Shown here: one piece after another, positions 1 through 5,587 of the stretch
How the letters are laid out: each line of letters begins with the position of its first letter
How positions within the stretch are numbered: the first letter of the stretch is position 1
From: Blastococcus sp.
GTDB lineage: Bacteria; Actinomycetota; Actinomycetes; Mycobacteriales; Geodermatophilaceae
DNA length: 5,587 nucleotides
NCBI GenBank assembly: GCA_025963345.1
Contig: JAOPUS010000179.1
Location: 1-5,587 of the forward strand
Direction of reading: 5' to 3'
The notes under the pieces: generated by a model
Database searches by the model: none
What the model saw: only the letters and a program-made list of their open reading frames with translations
What the model was told of the DNA's origin: nothing
Translations under genes and position numbers: made by a program

Positions 1-300
1 GGTGAGACGGAGCAGGCTGGCCCGCCCGTCCTGCGGGTCGGGGCGGCGCTCCACGTAGCCGAGCCGCTCCAGGACGGCGATCTGACGACTGGCCACCGAG
101 ACGTCGACGCCGACCTGGAGGGCCAGGACGCTGCAGCGCTGGTCACCGTGCCGCTCGAGAGGGACGAGCAGTGCCCAGCCGAAGGAGGGCAGCTCGCCGT
201 AGAGCTGGACCGCCGCACGCGAACTGACGTGACGGCCGGTCCGGACGAGCTGCGAGACGCTCGACGTCAGGCGGTCCCGGGTCTCGGGCGTGATGGGCAT
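1..300 (-). CDS. MarR-family transcriptional regulator (N-terminal part, runs off the left edge)
   Basis: The minus strand is open from an ATG at 300 down to base 1 without a stop, giving the first 100 residues of a protein. The translation has the MarR winged-helix pattern. Residues about 52-66 form the helix before the reader. Residues about 67-81 (VSVASRQIAVLERLG) look like the recognition helix. Residues 82-100 (YVERRPDPQDGRASLLRLT) are the typical wing, with the D-x-R-A/R-x-x-x-L-T pattern around Asp91, Gly92 and Arg93. MarR proteins are about 140-170 residues, so roughly the last third, including the C-terminal dimerisation helices, is missing here. The start is supported by a GAGGA ribosome site (complement of 308-312) seven bases upstream. 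It binds DNA as a dimer and usually represses itself and neighbouring genes, often relieved by a small phenolic or oxidant ligand; the ligand cannot be told from this fragment. The palindromes just upstream suggest autoregulation. The family call is strong, the role unknown. Confidence 0.88.
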   Translation of the reverse strand, partial: MPITPETRDRLTSSVSQLVRTGRHVSSRAAVQLYGELPSFGWALLVPLERHGDQRCSVLALQVGVDVSVASRQIAVLERLGYVERRPDPQDGRASLLRLT

Positions 301-327
301 GGGGATGTCCTCGACTGGTACGAATAC

Positions 328-369
328 TTGCAGACCGCAACCATACACCTAGTTGGTTGCTGTCTGCAA
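328..369. promoter_or_regulatory. Nested inverted repeat, probable MarR-type operator pair
   Basis: Two 16-base arms, TTGCAGACCGCAACCA (328-343) and TGGTTGCTGTCTGCAA (354-369), are inverted copies matching at 15 of 16 positions around a 10-base spacer. Each arm also contains its own smaller palindrome of the form TTGC-N5-GCAA, at 328-340 and 357-369, with centres 29 bases apart. The right one extends to GTTGC-N5-GCAAC (356-370). TTGC/GCAA half-sites resemble those of the E. coli MarR box. The element sits directly upstream of the MarR-like gene and overlaps its candidate promoter, so two dimer sites for autorepression are the best reading. Alternatively, as RNA it would form a 16-bp hairpin beginning about 22 bases past the iclR stop and could end iclR transcription, but no U-run follows it. 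Confidence 0.72.
340..369 (-). promoter_or_regulatory. Candidate sigma-70-type promoter for the MarR-family gene
   Basis: Read on the minus strand, TTGCAG (complement of 364-369) could serve as the -35 and TATGGT (complement of 340-345) as the -10, with an 18-base spacer. TATGGT fits the TAnnnT form common in actinobacteria. The predicted start of transcription would lie near 333, leaving a leader of about 30 bases that contains the GAGGA ribosome site. Both hexamers fall within or overlap the inverted-repeat arms, so a bound repressor would block polymerase. This is a motif match only. Confidence 0.45.
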
Positions 370-391
370 CATTCCCCGCAGGGTCGTCCCG

Positions 392-1174
392 TCACGCAGT
401 AGTGGTCGGCACCCTGCCGCCTGACAGCTCGGCCGCCAGAGCCGCCGCCGCGGACTGCAGCAGGGGCACGACCCGGGGCACCGCCTCCATCGTCAGCCGC
501 CCCTCCGGGCCCGACACCGACATCGCCGCGGCCGGAGCGCCGGCCGGGATGCGGACGGCGACACAGCGGACACCGGCCTCCTGCTCCCCGTCGTCGACCG
601 CATATCCCTGCGCCGCGATCCGCGGCAGTTCCGCCATGAGCGCATCGGGGTCGGTCACCGTCCGAGGCGTCGCCGCCGGCATCCCGGCACGGGCCAGCAC
701 CTCGCGGGCCTCCTCCTCGGACAGCCCGGCCAGCAGCACCTTGCCGACTCCGGTGCAGTGGACGTGCACTCGCCGACCGACCTCGGTGAACATGCGCATC
801 GAGTGCCGCGACGGCACCTGCGCCACGTACACCGCGCGGTCGCCGTCCAGCATCGCGAGATTGGCCGTCTCACCGACGGCGTCGACCAACCGGGCCAGGT
901 GCGGTCGCGCCCACGCCGCGAGAGCCCGGGACGCGATGTCCCCGAGATGGATCAGCCGCGGACCGAGGACGTACCGGCGGCTGGGGAGCTGACGCACGAA
1001 TCCGTTGGACACGAGAGTCCGCACGAGCCGGTGGATGCTCGACAGCGGCATCCCGCTGTCGTCGGCGAGCCGGCTCAGCGTGACCTCGCCGCCCGCGTCG
1101 GCCATCAGCTCCAGAAGTCGGAAGGCGCGCTCCACCGACTGCACCCCGTCGGTCGCACGCCCGTCAGCAGCCAT
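392..1174 (-). CDS. IclR-family transcriptional regulator, divergent to the malate synthase operon
   Basis: A complete 260-residue protein, the usual length for IclR regulators. The N-terminal winged helix-turn-helix spans about residues 11-75: VQSVERAFRLLELM opens it, LSRLADDSGMPLSSIHRLVRTL carries the HTH, and a YVLGPRLIHLG wing follows. The C-terminal effector domain covers about 85-250, with conserved landmarks HCTGVGKVLLAGLSEEE (139-155) and the ligand-pocket segment DDGEQEAGVRCVAVRI (194-209). IclR-family members sense small acids such as glyoxylate, pyruvate or allantoate-derived metabolites. Divergence from malate synthase and glycolate oxidase genes suggests it controls them, comparable to IclR, AllR or GclR in other bacteria; ligand and sign of control are inference. 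The ATG at 1174 lacks a strong Shine-Dalgarno sequence (only GGCGAGAG directly upstream). A GTG at codon 11 is a possible but less likely start, because family members usually carry a short tail before VQSV. The stop is TGA at 392-394. Confidence 0.92.
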   Translation of the reverse strand: MAADGRATDGVQSVERAFRLLELMADAGGEVTLSRLADDSGMPLSSIHRLVRTLVSNGFVRQLPSRRYVLGPRLIHLGDIASRALAAWARPHLARLVDAVGETANLAMLDGDRAVYVAQVPSRHSMRMFTEVGRRVHVHCTGVGKVLLAGLSEEEAREVLARAGMPAATPRTVTDPDALMAELPRIAAQGYAVDDGEQEAGVRCVAVRIPAGAPAAAMSVSGPEGRLTMEAVPRVVPLLQSAAAALAAELSGGRVPTTTA

Positions 1175-1230
1175 CTCTCGCCGTCACCCACCCATCGTCC
1201 TGTCGCCCACCGCGGCGACGACGATTCCGG

Positions 1231-1259
1231 TTGCCTCCGGCGGAGCGTCTCGCTAGTTT
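1231..1259 (+). promoter_or_regulatory. Candidate promoter for the aceB-glcD-glcE operon
   Basis: TTGCCT at 1231-1236 and TAGTTT at 1254-1259 are separated by 17 bases and fit a housekeeping-sigma promoter reasonably (four of six -35 bases, TAnnnT -10). Transcription would begin near 1266, leaving a leader of about 98 bases before aceB. Two small perfect dyads lie here: CTCCG-G-CGGAG at 1235-1245, between the hexamers, and CGCTA-N8-TAGCG at 1251-1268, across the -10. No convincing hexamer pair was found for the divergent iclR gene. Motif reading only. Confidence 0.35.
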
Positions 1260-1279
1260 TCCATAGCGCAGTCACGATC

Positions 1280-1294
1280 TTCCACGGTGCGGAA
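1280..1294. promoter_or_regulatory. 15-bp palindrome, candidate IclR-family operator
   Basis: TTCCAC-GGT-GCGGAA is an inverted repeat with five of six paired positions matching. It lies between the divergent iclR and aceB starts, just downstream of the candidate aceB promoter. Its size and TTCC/GGAA half-sites recall IclR-family operators. However, the half-sites here run TTCC then GGAA, whereas E. coli IclR and AllR sites run GGAA then TTCC. An extra TTTTCCA half-site-like stretch is at 1257-1263. Binding by the neighbouring IclR protein is inferred. Confidence 0.4.
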
Positions 1295-1320
1295 ATATCG
1301 GTCGGCGGGCCGTGCGACCG

Positions 1321-1350
1321 TCCGCAACGATCACGGGATCCGCAACGATC
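1321..1350 (+). repeat. 12-bp tandem direct repeat in the aceB leader
   Basis: TCCGCAACGATC occurs at 1321-1332 and again, identically, at 1339-1350, a period of 18 bases. CGGGA follows both copies (after one extra base in the first). After the second copy, that CGGGA is part of the aceB ribosome site. The second copy also sits in a GGATC-N6-GATCC dyad (1336-1351). It may be an operator pair, a leader structure affecting translation, or a small duplication with no function. Confidence 0.6.
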
Positions 1351-1363
1351 CGGGAGGAACGAC

Positions 1364-2965
1364 ATGAGCACGGTCGAAGGCGTGCAGATCACCGGCGCGA
1401 GCCACGAACGGGACGACGAGGTGCTCACGCCGCGGGCGCTGGAGTTGATCGCCCGGTTGCACCGCGAGCTGAACCCCCGCCGGCTGGAGCTGCTGGCCGC
1501 ACGGCAGGAGCGGGTACGGGCGCTTGCCGACGGCGGCAGCCTCGACTTCCTCCCAGAGACGGCAGCCATCCGCGAGGACGACTCGTGGCAGGTCGGCGCC
1601 CCCGCCCCGGGGCTGGTCGACCGCCGGGTCGAGATGACCGGGCCCACGGACCGCAAGATGACGATCAACGCGCTGAACAGTGGCGCCAAGGTGTGGCTGG
1701 CCGACCACGAGGACGCCAACACGCCACTGTGGGAGAACGTCGTGGGCGGGCAGCTCAACCTGCTCGACGCGACCAACCGGACCATCGACTTCACCAGCCC
1801 GGAAGGCAAGCAGTACACGCTGAAGCCCGACGAGGAGCTGGCCACCATCGTCGTCCGCCCCCGCGGCTGGCACCTGCCCGAGAAGCACATCCTGGTCGAC
1901 GGCCAGGAGACCTCGGGCAGCCTCGTCGACTTCGCCCTCTACGTCGCGACAGCAGGGATGCGGCAGCTGGAGAAGGGCCTCGGCCCCTACTTCTACCTGC
2001 CCAAGATGGAGTCCCACCTGGAGGCGCGGCTCTGGAACGACGCCTTCAACCTGGCGCAGGACTTCCTGGGCATCCCCCGCGGCACCATCCGCGCGACCGT
2101 GCTCATCGAGACCTATCCCGCGGCCTTCGAGATGGAGGAGATCCTCTACGAGCTGCGGGAGCACTCCGCGGGCCTGAACGCCGGGCGCTGGGACTACATG
2201 TTCAGCGTCATCAAGATGTTCCGGACCCGCGGTGACGAGTTCCTGCTGCCCGACCGGAACTCGGTGACGATGACCGTGCCCTTCATGCGGGCCTACACCG
2301 AACTGCTCGTGCGCACCTGCCACAAGCGCGGCGCCCACGCCATCGGTGGCATGGCGGCCTTCATCCCGTCCAAGGACCCCGAGGTCAACGAGCAGGCGTT
2401 CGCCAAGGTCAAGGCGGACAAGGACCGCGAGGCCGGTGACGGCTTCGACGGCTCGTGGGTGGCCCACCCGGGCATGGTCGAGATCTGCCGGGAGGCGTTC
2501 ACCGCCGTCCTCGGCGACCGCCCCAACCAGCTCGACAAGAAGCGCGAGGACGTCCACGTCACCGCGGAGCAGCTGCTCGACGTGCGGTCCACCCCCGGCG
2601 AGGTCACCGAGGCCGGCCTGCGCAGCAACATCAGCGTCGGCATCCAGTACCTGGAGTCGTGGCTGCGCGGCACCGGCGCGGTGGGGATCAACAACATGAT
2701 GGAGGACGCGGCCACCGCCGAGATCTCCCGCAGCCAGGTGTGGCAGTGGTTGCACAACGGCGTCCAGCTGGCAGACGGCCCGACCGTCACGCGCGAGCTC
2801 GTGGAGAAGGTCATCGAGGAGGAGATGGGCCGCATCGCCGAGGCCCGCGGAGAGTCCTTCGCCGGCGGCCGGTGGGACGACGCCCGGGCGCTGTTCACCG
2901 AGATGGCCCTGGCCGACGAGTACCCCGACTTCCTCACCCTGCCCGCCTACCAGCGGATGCCCTGA
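1364..2965 (+). CDS. aceB: Malate synthase A
   Basis: Condenses glyoxylate with acetyl-CoA to malate and CoA in the cytoplasm. The 533-residue protein matches the malate synthase A length (about 530-540), far shorter than the G form (about 720). Visible landmarks are: the N-terminal segment with KMTINALNSGAKVWLADHED (98-117); the active-site strand VVRPRGWHLPEKH (163-175), carrying the catalytic arginine (165 or 167); the Mg-binding glutamate Glu249 in LIETYPAAFEMEEI; the family signature REHSAGLNAGRWDYMF (265-280), whose Asp277 is the second Mg ligand, with the same 28-residue spacing as in characterised enzymes; and INNMMEDAATAEISRSQVWQW (442-462), with Asp448 as the expected proton donor. 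All key residues are present. The reading frame is open far upstream, but the ATG at 1364 is chosen because GGGAGG (1352-1357) precedes it and the family N-terminus begins here. glcD follows 35 bases later with no terminator seen between, so the two are probably co-transcribed. No isocitrate lyase lies nearby, pointing to glycolate-derived glyoxylate as substrate. Confidence 0.97.
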   Translation: MSTVEGVQITGASHERDDEVLTPRALELIARLHRELNPRRLELLAARQERVRALADGGSLDFLPETAAIREDDSWQVGAPAPGLVDRRVEMTGPTDRKMTINALNSGAKVWLADHEDANTPLWENVVGGQLNLLDATNRTIDFTSPEGKQYTLKPDEELATIVVRPRGWHLPEKHILVDGQETSGSLVDFALYVATAGMRQLEKGLGPYFYLPKMESHLEARLWNDAFNLAQDFLGIPRGTIRATVLIETYPAAFEMEEILYELREHSAGLNAGRWDYMFSVIKMFRTRGDEFLLPDRNSVTMTVPFMRAYTELLVRTCHKRGAHAIGGMAAFIPSKDPEVNEQAFAKVKADKDREAGDGFDGSWVAHPGMVEICREAFTAVLGDRPNQLDKKREDVHVTAEQLLDVRSTPGEVTEAGLRSNISVGIQYLESWLRGTGAVGINNMMEDAATAEISRSQVWQWLHNGVQLADGPTVTRELVEKVIEEEMGRIAEARGESFAGGRWDDARALFTEMALADEYPDFLTLPAYQRMP

Positions 2966-3000
2966 CGGTCCGACCCACCCGACCCGGAGGTACCGCGACG

Positions 3001-4557
3001 ATGAGCGTCACGCACGGGACGGAGTCGACGGCCGGGCCGGTCCCCGGGCCCGTCCCGCCGGAGGACACCGAGGCGACCGGGCAGCCGGATGCCGACCCGG
3101 CGGCCATGGCCGCGGTCACCCGGGTGGCTCGCGCGGTCCTGCCACCCGACGGGCTGATCGACGACCACATCCGGCTGCGCACGTACGAGTGCGACGGGCT
3201 GGCCCACTACACGGTGACCCCCGCCCTGGTGGTGCTGCCGGAGACCACCGAACAGGTGGCGGCCGTCGTCCGCGCCTGCTCGGAGCACGGCGTGCCGTTC
3301 GTCGCGCGGGGCTCGGGCACAGGGCTCTCGGGCGGGGCGCTCCCCCGCGCCGACGGCGTCCTGATCGTGACCGCACGGATGCGGGCCGTCCGGCAAGTGC
3401 GGCGCGAGGACCAGCGCGCCGTCGTCGAGCCCGGCGTCATCAACCTCGACGTGACGCGGGCGGCCACCCCGGCCGGTTACTACTACGCACCGGACCCGAG
3501 CAGCCAGCAGATCTGCTCGATCGGCGGCAACCTGGCCGAGAACTCCGGCGGTGCGCACTGCCTGAAGTACGGCTTCACGACCAATCACGTCCTCGGCGCC
3601 GAGTTCGTCACGCCGCAGGGCGACATCGTGCAACTCGGGGGCCTGGCTCCCGACGCACCGGGCTACGACCTCCTGGGCGCGGTCGTGGGCTCGGAGGGCA
3701 CGCTGGGCATGGCCACTGCGGTGACCGTGCGGTTGGTCCGGCTGCCGGAGGACGTACGCACGTTGCTGGCGGGCTTTCCTTCCACGGATGACGCCGGCGC
3801 AGCGACGTCGGCGATCATCGGGGCCGGCATCGTCCCGGCCGCGATCGAGATGATGGACGCGCTGGCCATCGAGGCGGCCGAGGCCGCCACGCACTGCGAC
3901 TACCCGGGCGGCGCCGGGGCCGTCCTGGTGATCGAGCTCGACGGCGCACGGGCCGAGGTCGAACACGAGCTCGCCGAGGTGGAGCGACTCTGCCGCGCCA
4001 ACGGCACGTTCGAGATGCGGGTGGCTACCGACGCGGCCGAGCGCGCGCTGATCTGGAAGGGCCGCAAGTCCGCGTTCGCCGCGGTCGGCCGGATCAGCCC
4101 GGACTACATCGTGCAGGACGGCGTCATCCCCCGGACCGCCCTGCCCGAGGTGCTGCGCGCGATCGCCGGCCTCTCCTCCTCGTCCGGGGTCCGGGTCGCC
4201 AACGTCTTCCACGCCGGCGACGGCAACCTGCACCCCCTCGTGCTCTTCGACGACGCCGTCGAGGGCGCCGGGCGAGCGGCGGAGGAGGTCAGTGGCGCCA
4301 TCCTCGACCTCTGCATCTCACACGGTGGATCTATCACCGGTGAGCACGGTGTCGGCATCGACAAGGCCGCGTACATGCCGCGGATGTTCACCGACGACGA
4401 TCTCGACACCATGCAGCTGGTCCGCTGCGCCTTCGATCCCGACGGCGTCGCCAACCCGGGCAAGGTCTTCCCGACGCCCCGGCTGTGCGGCGAGGTCCCG
4501 GGCAGGCACAGAGGTGCCCACCCCCTCGTCGAGGCCGGTCTGGCGGAGGCGTTCTGA
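3001..4557 (+). CDS. glcD: Glycolate oxidase FAD-linked subunit GlcD
   Basis: The catalytic flavoprotein of the GlcDEF glycolate oxidase, taking electrons from glycolate to make glyoxylate. The 518-residue protein has the VAO/PCMH FAD-binding fold: YECDGLAHY (62-70), the pyrophosphate loop PFVARGSGTGLSGGALP (99-115), SSQQICSIGGNLAENSGG (167-184) and VGSEGTLGMAT (229-239). The C-terminal FAD-oxidase domain carries FHAGDGNLHP (403-412), GEHGVGIDK (447-455) and the family ending NPGKVFPTPRLCGEVPG (485-501). His404, His411 and Glu448 match the metal-binding positions known in related D-2-hydroxyacid dehydrogenases. A GGAGG at 2986-2990 lies 10 bases before the ATG. The first 35 or so residues are Pro/Thr/Asp/Glu-rich and extend about 20 residues beyond E. 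coli GlcD; an ATG at 3106 (Met36) is an alternative start with a poorer ribosome site. D-lactate or D-2-hydroxyglutarate dehydrogenases share the fold, but the glcE partner directly downstream favours glycolate oxidase. Confidence 0.93.
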   Translation: MSVTHGTESTAGPVPGPVPPEDTEATGQPDADPAAMAAVTRVARAVLPPDGLIDDHIRLRTYECDGLAHYTVTPALVVLPETTEQVAAVVRACSEHGVPFVARGSGTGLSGGALPRADGVLIVTARMRAVRQVRREDQRAVVEPGVINLDVTRAATPAGYYYAPDPSSQQICSIGGNLAENSGGAHCLKYGFTTNHVLGAEFVTPQGDIVQLGGLAPDAPGYDLLGAVVGSEGTLGMATAVTVRLVRLPEDVRTLLAGFPSTDDAGAATSAIIGAGIVPAAIEMMDALAIEAAEAATHCDYPGGAGAVLVIELDGARAEVEHELAEVERLCRANGTFEMRVATDAAERALIWKGRKSAFAAVGRISPDYIVQDGVIPRTALPEVLRAIAGLSSSSGVRVANVFHAGDGNLHPLVLFDDAVEGAGRAAEEVSGAILDLCISHGGSITGEHGVGIDKAAYMPRMFTDDDLDTMQLVRCAFDPDGVANPGKVFPTPRLCGEVPGRHRGAHPLVEAGLAEAF

Positions 4558-5587
4558 TGAGCGCTCCCGCCGCGCACGTCGATCTGGACGGCGCCCGCTC
4601 AGCCCTCGCCTCCGCGTGCGAGGACGTCACCGATGCCTCCCCGGCCGACGCCGTCGACGGCGTGGACGCTGCGCTCGTGGCCCGCCCCACTTCCACTGCC
4701 GAGGTGGCCGAGGTGCTGCGCGCGGCCGCTGCCCACGGCCTGGCGGTCGTGCCGCGTGGCCGCGGCACCAAGATGACGTGGGGTCGGCAGCCGGAACGGG
4801 TGGACCTCGTCGTGGAGCTCAGCCGCATGGCCGCCGTCCTCGACCACGCAGCCGGCGACCTCATCGTGGAAGCCCAGGCGGGAACCCCGCTCGCCGCCGT
4901 CCAGGAGACCGTGGCCGCAGCCGGCCAGCGACTGGCGATCGAGGACCCTGTCGGGGGCTCCAGCATCGGTGGCGCCCTCGCCACGAACCTCAGCGGGCCC
5001 GGGCGGGTGGTCGCCGGGACCGCGCGGGACCTGCTCATCGGCGTCACGGTCGTGCGCGCCGACGGCGTGGTCGCCAAGGCCGGCGGCCGGGTCGTGAAGA
5101 ACGTCGCGGGCTACGACCTCGGCAAGCTCCTCGTCGGGTCCTTCGGCACGCTCGCCGTCGTGACGTCAGTGTTCTTCCGGCTGCACCCGCTGCCGGCCGC
5201 CCGCCGGGTGATCACCGTGCCGTTCGACCGGAGCGAGGAGGCACAGCGCCTCGTCCAGCAGGTGGTGCATGCGCAGGTCGTGCCCGCTGCCGTGGAGGTC
5301 GACCGGCCACATCGGGGGCAGGGCTCCGTCGCCGTGCTGCTCGAGGGCACCGCGGCCGGGGTCGAGCGACGCACGAGCACCACCCTGCAGCTGCTGGGAG
5401 CCACTGCCCGTGAGGAGGACGGCGTGCCTCCGGGCTGGGGGGCCTTCCCGTGGGCGGGTGCCGGCCCGGACCGGCCGACGGCCCTCAAGGCCACCTTCGC
5501 CCTCTCCGGTCTGGCCCGGGTGCTGGAGACCGCGCGCGCAGCCGCCGCCGATGCCGGGGTCGCACTGGATCTGCGCGGCTCGGGCGG
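4557..5587 (+). CDS. glcE: Glycolate oxidase FAD-binding subunit GlcE (C-terminus beyond the window)
   Basis: A frame open from the ATG at 4557 to the right edge encodes 343 residues. It is a second PCMH-type FAD-binding protein, shorter than GlcD, and matches GlcE. Landmarks are ALVARPTSTAEVAEVLRAAA (39-58), the loop VVPRGRGTKMTWG (64-76), EDPVGGSSIGGALATNLSGPGR (129-150) and the highly typical KNVAGYDLGKLLVGSFGTLA (181-200), followed by FFRLHPLP. GlcE is needed together with GlcD and the iron-sulfur protein GlcF for glycolate oxidase activity in E. coli. Family members are about 350-410 residues, so only a short C-terminal part is missing. The start overlaps the glcD stop (TGATG), and a GGAGG at 4545-4549 inside glcD lies seven bases upstream, so translation is probably coupled to glcD. 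glcF is expected to follow outside the window. Confidence 0.93.
   Translation, partial: MSAPAAHVDLDGARSALASACEDVTDASPADAVDGVDAALVARPTSTAEVAEVLRAAAAHGLAVVPRGRGTKMTWGRQPERVDLVVELSRMAAVLDHAAGDLIVEAQAGTPLAAVQETVAAAGQRLAIEDPVGGSSIGGALATNLSGPGRVVAGTARDLLIGVTVVRADGVVAKAGGRVVKNVAGYDLGKLLVGSFGTLAVVTSVFFRLHPLPAARRVITVPFDRSEEAQRLVQQVVHAQVVPAAVEVDRPHRGQGSVAVLLEGTAAGVERRTSTTLQLLGATAREEDGVPPGWGAFPWAGAGPDRPTALKATFALSGLARVLETARAAAADAGVALDLRGSG

Noticed and set aside
758..1363. Upstream extension of the aceB reading frame through the iclR region
   Set aside because: This part is antisense to the clear IclR gene and unlike any malate synthase N-terminus. The ATG at 1364 has a good ribosome site.
1331..2755. 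A 474-codon open frame on the minus strand, antisense to aceB
   Set aside because: It mirrors the codon structure of a strongly conserved malate synthase in high-GC DNA. Its translation is low-complexity (rich in V, G, L, H, D) and shows no recognisable domain.
2966..3000. Possible terminator between aceB and glcD
   Set aside because: The 35-base gap has no convincing hairpin and contains the glcD ribosome site, so readthrough is more likely.
2947..4233. A 428-codon open frame on the minus strand, antisense to glcD
   Set aside because: Same kind of GC-driven shadow. The translation is Arg/Gly/Asp/His-rich without family motifs, and glcD on the other strand is unmistakable.
4292..5413. A 373-codon plus-strand frame overlapping the glcD end and glcE
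   Set aside because: The translation is almost wholly Arg/Gly/Ala/Pro, typical of an out-of-frame reading. The GlcE frame from 4557 carries the conserved motifs.
1..5587. CRISPR arrays, tRNA or rRNA genes, insertion sequences, prophage or defence genes
   Set aside because: No regularly spaced repeats, tRNA-like cloverleaf, transposase motif or terminal repeats were seen. Nearly all of the window is accounted for by five metabolic or regulatory genes.

Overview
This window has the GC-rich coding style (G/C-ending codons, long spurious antisense frames) of a high-GC actinobacterium. The gene order and protein motifs would fit a soil actinomycete, for example a Geodermatophilaceae- or Streptomyces-like organism. 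The genus cannot be fixed from the sequence alone.

Layout, left to right. (1) Positions 1-300, minus strand: the first 100 residues of a MarR-family regulator that runs off the left edge. (2) Positions 301-391: a short, locally AT-richer intergenic stretch. It holds a striking nested inverted repeat and a plausible promoter for the MarR gene. (3) Positions 392-1174, minus strand: a complete IclR-family regulator. (4) Positions 1175-1363: a 189-base divergent regulatory region with a candidate promoter, a 15-bp palindrome and a 12-bp direct repeat. (5) Positions 1364-2965, plus strand: malate synthase A (aceB). (6) Positions 3001-4557: the glycolate oxidase FAD subunit GlcD. (7) From 4557 to the right edge: the FAD-binding subunit GlcE, overlapping glcD by one base and cut by the window end.

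The plus-strand genes look like one operon for two-carbon acid use. GlcDE (with an iron-sulfur subunit GlcF expected just beyond the window) oxidises glycolate to glyoxylate. Malate synthase then condenses glyoxylate with acetyl-CoA to give malate. The divergent IclR-type protein is the obvious candidate regulator, as IclR-family proteins often control glyoxylate or allantoin genes. The MarR gene appears to be a separate, probably self-regulated unit whose targets may lie left of the window.

The genes are recognisable members of known families. I do not see a previously undescribed system. The most interesting signals are the regulatory DNA elements: the nested dyad at 328-369 and the repeats upstream of aceB.
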